Assembly: GCA_031285695.1 (NCBI GenBank)
Contig: JAITVR010000102.1
Coordinates: forward strand, 1 to 11,161
Direction of reading: 5' to 3'
Length of the DNA: 11,161 nucleotides
DNA from: Prevotellaceae bacterium
GTDB taxonomy: Bacteria; Bacteroidota; Bacteroidia; Bacteroidales; UBA932
Shown here: positions 6,624-11,161 of the stretch, one piece after another
How the letters are laid out: every line of letters starts with the position of its first letter
Numbering within the stretch: position 1 is the stretch's first letter
Made by a program: the position numbers and the translations under genes
The notes under the pieces: model-generated
What the model saw: the letters and a program-made list of their open reading frames with translations, nothing else
What the model was told of the DNA's origin: nothing
Database searches by the model: none

Positions 6624-7442
6624 TTACATAAACACCATAACGTACACAAACACCAACGGCAGCGAGAGCAGCGCGGCGTCGAACCTATCGAGCAGACCAC
6701 CATGACCGGGCATAATTTTTCCCGAATCTTTCACGCCTGCGCTGCGCTTGAGCATGGATTCCACCAAATCGGCAAGCACCGCCGTAACCGAAATAATAAC
6801 GCCCACCGCCACCATGTGCACCATGGCAATATCGTTGAAGGCTCGGTGCAAAAAGCACGAGCACACTACCACCGAAATGATGCCGCCTACGTAACCTTCC
6901 CACGATTTTTTTGGCGAAATGCTGGGAAATAATTTGTGCCTTCCGAGCGTAATTCCGAACAAGTAAGCAAAGGTATCATTTGCCCAAAGCAGAATAAAAA
7001 AGCAAAGCATAATTTCAGCATTTGCGCTGTACACCGCGCTCATGAGCGCAAAGGGAAACGCAACGTACATCAAGCTTAGCAGCGTGTAGGCAATGTTGGT
7101 AAAGGGCTGTGCGTTTTTGCGAAATAGCTCCACAAAAAACACCAACATGCACAGCGGAATGGGCGCAAAAATAAGATTTTGTTCGTTGAAAAAATCAACT
7201 TTTTCAAAGGCTATGATGTAGCCTGCGGCAAACATTACCACGGCTATCGTCATGCCCAAACCGTACTGCGGCTTTACGCCCAGCGCGCGGCTGATGCCGA
7301 AAAATTCGTGCATGGAAACCACCATGCACAGCAGCATTACCGCTGCAAACGCTCGCTCGCAGCACAGCAGCGAACCCACTACTACCGCCACAAACACCGC
7401 GCCCGATAGCGCGCGCAGCAATAAATTTTTTAGCTTTGTCAT
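6624..7442 (-). CDS. cdsA: Phosphatidate cytidylyltransferase (CDP-diacylglycerol synthase)
   Basis: It makes CDP-diacylglycerol from phosphatidate and CTP, the branch-point step before phosphatidylserine and phosphatidylglycerol synthesis. The 272-aa polytopic membrane protein has hydrophobic segments throughout (for example about 12-45, 61-79, 88-106, 117-139, 143-165, 183-200 and 207-227). The family signature is complete at residues 229-255: S229, K232-R233, K238-D239, the PGHGG block at 245-249 and D252-R253 to D255. The upstream SPKKSWEG block (176-183) is also typical. The start ATG (7440-7442) overlaps the stop codon of the upstream DUF2007 gene (ATGA), indicating translational coupling. 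psd follows after 81 bases. Confidence 0.95.
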   Translation of the reverse strand: MTKLKNLLLRALSGAVFVAVVVGSLLCCERAFAAVMLLCMVVSMHEFFGISRALGVKPQYGLGMTIAVVMFAAGYIIAFEKVDFFNEQNLIFAPIPLCMLVFFVELFRKNAQPFTNIAYTLLSLMYVAFPFALMSAVYSANAEIMLCFFILLWANDTFAYLFGITLGRHKLFPSISPKKSWEGYVGGIISVVVCSCFLHRAFNDIAMVHMVAVGVIISVTAVLADLVESMLKRSAGVKDSGKIMPGHGGLLDRFDAALLSLPLVFVYVMVFM

Positions 7443-7639
7443 TGTCCTGCAATAATTTTTTCGGCCTCTACCCTATTCGATTCGTGCACGTACAGCTCCA
7501 CGCTGCCAAACGCCAAGTACGATGAGTCGCGTTGGTTGAGCAGCACTGCGCAAATATCGTTTTCTTCCAAGCTTTGGCGCAGTATTTCGGCCATTAGCGT
7601 GTCTGCCGATTCGTATATTTTCACCCAACCTTTTTCCAT
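7439..7639 (-). CDS. DUF2007 family small protein (putative signal-transducing protein)
   Basis: This is a 66-aa cytoplasmic protein of the DUF2007 family, a one-domain ferredoxin-like fold of unknown function. Family features are W5-V-K-I-Y-E at the start, AEILRQSLEENDICAVLLN (17-35) and a C-terminal strand and helix, ELYVHESNRVEAEKII. In Bacteroidota such a gene commonly precedes cdsA. Its TGA overlaps the cdsA ATG by four bases, so the two are translated together. The ATG at 7639 gives the standard length. A repeat element separates it from ftsH upstream. Confidence 0.82.
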   Translation of the reverse strand: MEKGWVKIYESADTLMAEILRQSLEENDICAVLLNQRDSSYLAFGSVELYVHESNRVEAEKIIAGQ

Positions 7640-7674
7640 AAAAAAACAAATTATCTACCTAAATCTTGTGTGTT

Positions 7675-7763
7675 GTCATGCTGAACGAAGTGAAGCATCT
7701 CAAAGTTGTAGCAAAGTTTCATCGTAGAGCGAACACGAGATTCTTCGCTTCGCTCAGAATGAC
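7675..7763. repeat. Dispersed inverted-repeat intergenic element, copy 2
   Basis: The left arm (7675-7701, starting GTCATGCTGAACG) and the right arm (7737-7763, ending CGCTCAGAATGAC) are each 27 bases and match as inverted repeats at 23 of 27 positions. A 35-base core lies between. This is the best-preserved of the three copies. It lies in the 175-base gap between ftsH and the DUF2007 gene, inside the - strand cluster, and could form a long hairpin in the transcript. No transposase or target-site duplication is visible. Confidence 0.78.
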
Positions 7764-7814
7764 AAAAGGCAACATTTACTGGCAAGGTTTAAGCATAGAA
7801 AATTCTATAAGAAG

Positions 7815-9953
7815 CTATGTAGCTTCCTCAGTTTTTTCTTCCGTTGTTGCAGCCACAGCAGGAACATCAAACAGCGATTTTTCCTGCGCAGGCTGCGGCG
7901 TTTTTACCTCGCTGCCTTCTTCCGTTGCAGCATCTTCTGCTACTTTTTTGGTGCGAGGCTTGCGCTTGGGCTTTTCCACTTCGGTTTCAACTACAGCAGT
8001 AACAGGCACGCCAACTTCGGCGGCAAGCGAGGTGGTATCGCCCTTGCGTGGGCCAAAAATTTGTTCTAAATCTTCGCTAAAAATAACCTCGCGCTCCAAC
8101 AGTAAATCGGCTAGCTGCTTCAAGCCTTTTTTATTTTGCGTAAGCACTTGTTTTGCAAGTTTATACGATTTTTCTATTAAAATCTGCACCTCGCTATCAA
8201 TAGCCTCGGCGGTTTTTTCGCTATACGGTTTTGAGAACGAATACTCCTGCCCCGACGAGTCGTAGTAGCTGATGTTGCGCAGCTTAGCGCTCATGCCAAA
8301 GTAGGCAATCATGGAGTAGGCCTGCTTGGTTACGCGCTCCAAATCGTTGAGTGCGCCGGTCGAAATTTTGTGGAAGGTTAACTCCTCCGAAGCGCGCCCG
8401 CCAAGGGTTGCCGCCATTTCATCAATGAGCTGCTCCTGTGTGGTAATTTGCCTTTCCTCAGGTAAATACCAAGCTGCGCCAAGCGCACGACCGCGCGGAA
8501 TAATGGTAACTTTTACCAGCGGATTGGCGTGCTCCAGCAGCCAGCTAACGGTGGCGTGCCCCGCCTCGTGGTAGGCAATGGTGCGCTTTTCTTCAAGCGA
8601 AATAATTTTATTTTTCTTTTCCAAACCGCCAATAATACGGTCAACGGCGTCAAGAAAATCCTGCTTATCAATGGCAGGCTTGGTTTTGCGCGCTGCTATG
8701 AGCGCCGCTTCGTTGCACACGTTGGCAATATCTGCGCCGGAAAATCCGGGTGTTTGCTTCGCTAAAAAATCCACCTCAAAACCTTCTACGAGCTTCAAGC
8801 CGCGCAGGTGCACCTTGAATATTTCCAAACGTTCTTTTAGGTCGGGTAAATCCACGTGAATTTGGCGGTCGAAGCGGCCGGCGCGCAGCAAAGCGCGGTC
8901 GAGAATGTCGGCGCGGTTGGTGGCAGCGAGTATAATAACGCCGGAGTTGGTGGCAAAGCCGTCCATTTCGGTAAGCAGCTGGTTGAGCGTATTTTCGCGC
9001 TCATCGTTGGAGCTAAAGGCACGGTTGCCGCGCGCACGACCCACGGCGTCAATTTCGTCGATAAAAATAATGCAGGGCGCTTTTTCTTTGGCCTGCTTAA
9101 ACAAATCGCGCACACGCGAAGCGCCTACGCCCACAAACATTTCGACAAAATCGGAGCCCGAAAGCGAAAAGAAGGGCACATCGGCTTCGCCGGCTACGGC
9201 TTTTGCCAGCAGGGTTTTACCCGTTCCGGGAGGACCGACTAAAAGCGCGCCTTTGGGAATTTTTCCGCCCAAATCGGTGTAGCGCTTCGGATTTTTGAGA
9301 AAATCCACAATTTCCATTACCTCCACCTTGGCCTCCTCAAGTCCGGCCACATCGCTAAAGGTAATTTTTACCTTATTGTCCTTGTCAAACAGCTGCGCCT
9401 TTGATTTTCCTACGCTAAAAATCCCGCCGCCCATTGATGCGCCCATGCGGCGCGACATGAACATCCACAGCCCAACGATGATGATGATGGGCATGAGCCA
9501 GCCCATGAGCCCACCAAAGTAGTCTTTGTGGTCGGTAAACTGCGGTTCGAGGCGCTCGGCTTCGGGAAAGTTGGCCTGCGCTTCGTTTAGGTTGTCCTCA
9601 AAGGTTTTGCTGTCGCCAATTTTGAAGTAAAAATGCGGTCCCTGCTTGCCAAGTACGTCAAACTTTTTGCCTAATTCGCTTTTATACTTTTCAAGCCTGT
9701 CGGGCTTTAGGTACACCTCCACCAACCTCCGGTTGCTTACCACCACAACTTTGGCCACATCTTGGCTGTCTATCATTTTGGTGCGCACGTTGCGCCACGT
9801 GGTTTCTACAGAGGAACCTGCGTTGAAAAAAAAGTTGATGCCAAAAATGCCGGCAATGATGAGGGCGTACACCCAAAACACGTTGCTGTTGGGCTTGCGC
9901 GGCGGCGTGGCGCTGGGGGCTTTTGGGGCGGTATTGCTTTGCTCTGTTGTCAT
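7815..9953 (-). CDS. ftsH: ATP-dependent zinc metalloprotease FtsH
   Basis: This membrane-bound AAA+ protease degrades misfolded membrane proteins and some short-lived regulators. The ATG at 9951-9953 gives 712 aa; an upstream TTG would add 11 residues and is not favoured. Membrane segments lie at about 25-43 and 148-167, with the periplasmic domain between. The AAA domain has Walker A GPPGTGKT (240-247), the pore loop F273-V-G, Walker B with D299-E300, and second-region arginines R360 and R363 (RAGRFDR). The protease domain has HEAGH (462-466; H462, H466 ligands, E463 catalytic), and D537 (ALNDLERV) is the likely third zinc ligand. The last 70 or so residues are low complexity: a basic stretch ([10 protein letters not shown]), then an acidic, Ala/Thr/Glu-rich end. 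Such tails are common but variable in Bacteroidota FtsH. It follows rsfS by 77 bases, a conserved pairing in this phylum. Confidence 0.96.
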   Translation of the reverse strand: MTTEQSNTAPKAPSATPPRKPNSNVFWVYALIIAGIFGINFFFNAGSSVETTWRNVRTKMIDSQDVAKVVVVSNRRLVEVYLKPDRLEKYKSELGKKFDVLGKQGPHFYFKIGDSKTFEDNLNEAQANFPEAERLEPQFTDHKDYFGGLMGWLMPIIIIVGLWMFMSRRMGASMGGGIFSVGKSKAQLFDKDNKVKITFSDVAGLEEAKVEVMEIVDFLKNPKRYTDLGGKIPKGALLVGPPGTGKTLLAKAVAGEADVPFFSLSGSDFVEMFVGVGASRVRDLFKQAKEKAPCIIFIDEIDAVGRARGNRAFSSNDERENTLNQLLTEMDGFATNSGVIILAATNRADILDRALLRAGRFDRQIHVDLPDLKERLEIFKVHLRGLKLVEGFEVDFLAKQTPGFSGADIANVCNEAALIAARKTKPAIDKQDFLDAVDRIIGGLEKKNKIISLEEKRTIAYHEAGHATVSWLLEHANPLVKVTIIPRGRALGAAWYLPEERQITTQEQLIDEMAATLGGRASEELTFHKISTGALNDLERVTKQAYSMIAYFGMSAKLRNISYYDSSGQEYSFSKPYSEKTAEAIDSEVQILIEKSYKLAKQVLTQNKKGLKQLADLLLEREVIFSEDLEQIFGPRKGDTTSLAAEVGVPVTAVVETEVEKPKRKPRTKKVAEDAATEEGSEVKTPQPAQEKSLFDVPAVAATTEEKTEEAT

Positions 9954-10030
9954 ATATTTGTGGTAAAGTACAAACTGGATTAACAAAATTCACAGGACGT
10001 TTTCATGTTAACCCGTCTAAGTAAATTTAG

Positions 10031-10711
10031 CTATTTGGCGGTGGCTTTTTTTACGGTGGTTTTCTTTGCCGGACTTGCTTTTTTTACGGCAACTTTTTCC
10101 GTAACTTTTTCCGCAACTTTTTTAGCGGTAGCCGCCTTTTTTACGGGAGTTTTTTCTGCTACTTTTTTGGTTGTTGCAGCTTTTTTTACCGTGCTTGCTG
10201 CCTTTTTTGCGGGAGCAGCGGCGACTTTCTTTGTTGCCGTGGCTGTTTTTGCAGCGGCGGTTTTCTTTACCGCCGTAGCCTTAGCTGCAGGCTTTTTTAC
10301 CGCAGCAGCTTTTTTTACTTTTACAGGCGGCTCATCGGTGTGCTCCTCGCGCAGGGCATCGGCCCATAGCTGCTCAATGCGGTAAAAATCGCGCGTTTCG
10401 GTTTGAAAAACGTGCGCCATTACGTCCACGTAATCAAGGAGTATCCACAGTGAGTTGTCGGCGCCCTCTACGCGGCGCGGCTTTTGCCCCAGGGTTTTGC
10501 GCACGTGGTCTTCGATGTTGCGGGCTATGGCGTCCACCTGCGTGGTAGATTCGGCGTTGCACACCACAAAGTGGCTGCAAATTGCGCCGTCAATTGCGCT
10601 CAAGTCAAGGCTTACTACATTCTGCGCTTTTTTGTCGAGCATGGCCTTTGCCACCTCGTTGCACAATTCTTTTGCCGCTTCTTCGGCCAGCGTTTGCTTC
10701 TTTTTTGCCAT
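10031..10711 (-). CDS. rsfS: Ribosomal silencing factor RsfS with a long lysine/alanine-rich C-terminal tail
   Basis: RsfS binds ribosomal protein uL14 and blocks joining of the subunits when nutrients are scarce. Residues 1-125 are a full RsfS domain (DUF143/Iojap): NVVSLDLSAI (31-40), ICSHFVVCNAESTTQVDAIA (44-63), WILLDYVDVMAHVF (89-102) and FYRIEQLWADA (109-119). The usual protein ends here at about 115-125 aa. This one continues for about 100 residues (129-226) with a histone H1-like composition: 31 lysines in the 96 residues from K131, mostly as KK pairs separated by Ala, Val, Thr and Pro, and no arginine or aromatic residue. It is expected to be disordered and strongly basic, so it may bind rRNA or DNA. 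The ATG at 10711 is chosen; an in-frame TTG at 10726 is less likely. A -7 element lies about 30 bases upstream, making rsfS the likely first gene of the - strand cluster. Confidence 0.9.
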   Translation of the reverse strand: MAKKKQTLAEEAAKELCNEVAKAMLDKKAQNVVSLDLSAIDGAICSHFVVCNAESTTQVDAIARNIEDHVRKTLGQKPRRVEGADNSLWILLDYVDVMAHVFQTETRDFYRIEQLWADALREEHTDEPPVKVKKAAAVKKPAAKATAVKKTAAAKTATATKKVAAAPAKKAASTVKKAATTKKVAEKTPVKKAATAKKVAEKVTEKVAVKKASPAKKTTVKKATAK

Positions 10712-10733
10712 TAAGTTTAAAAACAAATTATGT

Positions 10734-10750
10734 TTAACTTACAAAGTTAA
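10734..10750 (-). promoter_or_regulatory. rsfS promoter -7 element within a 7-base inverted repeat
   Basis: On the - strand TAACTTTG (10749-10742) fits TAnnTTTG fully and would start transcription near 10735, about 24 bases before the rsfS ATG. The same bases lie inside TTAACTT-ACA-AAGTTAA (10734-10750), a perfect 7-base inverted repeat with a 3-base spacer, which could be an operator or just AT-rich symmetry. No clear -33 element is seen. Confidence 0.5.
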
Positions 10751-10792
10751 GAAAAAAACGGAATATGCCACGAATGCGCTAATGTTTTCTAC

Positions 10793-10974
10793 CTACACGC
10801 TTGTTTTGCGAACAAAAAAAGAGGCTGCTCTTTCGGGCAACCTCTTTTTTTCAAGCAAGTCGTCAACGTACTCTAAAGCCTGCTCCTCAAAGCCAAAGTA
10901 CTCCTTTTCGTAGAGAATCTGTGTGGCAAGTCTTTCAAGTAGGCATGCACCTCCGGCATTATAACAACGCTCAT
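10793..10974 (-). pseudogene. RelE/ParE-type toxin remnant, frameshifted and truncated
   Basis: The ATG at 10974-10972 overlaps the stop codon of the upstream antitoxin-like ORF (ATGA). It opens MSVVIMPEVHAYLKDLPHR, the usual beta-strand plus helix start of RelE/ParE toxins in Bacteroidota, but hits a stop after about 33 codons. In the next frame the expected continuation appears: ILYEKEYFGFEEQALEYVDD. Adding one base near 10918-10922 would join the two parts, so a single-base deletion is the simplest explanation. After LLEKK the sequence runs into a terminator hairpin, and the C-terminal half of a normal toxin of about 100 aa, which carries the basic catalytic residues, is absent. It should be inactive. 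Confidence 0.68.
10814..10851 (-). terminator. Strong intrinsic terminator (symmetric hairpin)
   Basis: A 17-base arm (10814-10830, A7 then GAGGCTGCTC) pairs with 10835-10851 (GGGCAACCTC then T7) around a TTTC loop, with one mismatch and one G-U pair. On the - strand it ends in seven T, so it terminates transcription from the toxin-antitoxin remnant before the rsfS promoter. The A and T runs make it symmetric and able to act on the + strand too. Confidence 0.85.
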
Positions 10975-11153
10975 TTGCTTGCGTAAAATTTATGTATGTC
11001 CTCAAGCACTACTTCCTTTAACTCTTCCGCCGTAATCGCGTTGCGCAAATCCTCGTCGGGCTCCAAAAGCGGCTGCTCGTCCTCCGCAGGCTGGCGCATA
11101 AGGCGAAACATGTTGCGCCCTCTTTTAATGCACACTTCGCTATCCATTGCCAT
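10971..11153 (-). CDS. Small acidic antitoxin-like protein (possibly 5'-partial)
   Basis: This 60-aa ORF starts at the ATG at 11151-11153 (MAMDSEVCIKRGRN) and ends in EVVLEDIHKFYASK. It is acidic in the middle (QPAEDEQPLLEPDEDL). Its stop overlaps the start of the RelE/ParE-type toxin remnant by four bases, the normal order and coupling for a type II antitoxin-toxin pair. I do not recognise a named DNA-binding fold; the call comes from size, charge and position. The frame stays open to the window edge (11161), so the true start may lie further upstream. With the toxin broken, it would be an orphan antitoxin. Confidence 0.5.
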   Translation of the reverse strand: MAMDSEVCIKRGRNMFRLMRQPAEDEQPLLEPDEDLRNAITAEELKEVVLEDIHKFYASK

Positions 11154-11161
11154 ACCAAAAT

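Noticed and set aside
9954..9986. Longer FtsH start using a TTG 11 codons upstream
   Set aside because: The added residues are not FtsH-like, and the ATG at 9953 gives the usual short cytoplasmic N-terminus before the first membrane segment.
10031..10330. CRISPR or tandem-repeat array in the T-rich region
   Set aside because: The repetition comes from Lys/Ala codons in rsfS; units are irregular in length and there are no unique spacers.
10005..10385. Phe/Ala-rich + strand ORF of 126 codons
   Set aside because: It is the antisense shadow of the Lys/Ala repeat tail of rsfS; AAG/AAA lysine codons read as Phe/Leu on the other strand.
10712..10726. Longer RsfS start at a TTG
   Set aside because: It would place the start almost at the predicted transcription start; the ATG at 10711 opens a normal RsfS.
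10900..10930. Programmed ribosomal frameshift in the toxin gene
   Set aside because: No slippery heptamer or downstream pseudoknot is evident, and the C-terminal half of the toxin is missing anyway, so decay is simpler.

Overview
The window looks like chromosomal DNA of a Bacteroidota bacterium, most likely Bacteroidales; I do not assign a genus. The grounds are the gene order rsfS-ftsH-(DUF2007)-cdsA-psd, the short Bacteroidota-type Psd, a PD-(D/E)XK protein of the HSDR_N type, a Dcp-like M3 lipoprotein, the lack of clear Shine-Dalgarno sites, and TAnnTTTG-type -7 promoter elements.

Layout: (1) The left edge holds the 3' end of a + strand HSDR_N gene. It is followed by a 307-base intergenic region with an inverted-repeat element and a promoter. 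(2) Two + strand genes follow: an M3 metallopeptidase lipoprotein and a GNAT acetyltransferase. They are separated by a palindrome built of 7-base repeats. (3) From about 3.27 to 10.71 kb all genes lie on the - strand. In transcription order they are rsfS, ftsH, a DUF2007 gene, cdsA, psd, an AI-2E family membrane protein and a secreted GH63/MGH1-like glycosidase. A -7 element sits just upstream of rsfS. (4) The right edge carries a toxin-antitoxin remnant on the - strand. A small antitoxin-like ORF overlaps (ATGA) a RelE/ParE-type toxin gene that is frameshifted and truncated, and a strong terminator follows.

The - strand cluster combines ribosome hibernation (RsfS), membrane proteolysis (FtsH) and phospholipid synthesis (CdsA makes CDP-diacylglycerol; Psd makes phosphatidylethanolamine). 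PssA, the step between CdsA and Psd, is not in the window.

The most unusual observations are these. RsfS has a C-terminal tail of about 96 residues, one third lysine, resembling histone H1. Three intergenic gaps each hold an inverted array of heptanucleotide repeats, and each array has a different 7-mer consensus; two of them bracket psd. A separate dispersed inverted-repeat element of roughly 76-89 bp occurs as two complete copies and one half copy. I did not find a convincing new multi-gene system; the novelty is in the intergenic repeats, the RsfS tail and the decayed toxin-antitoxin locus.
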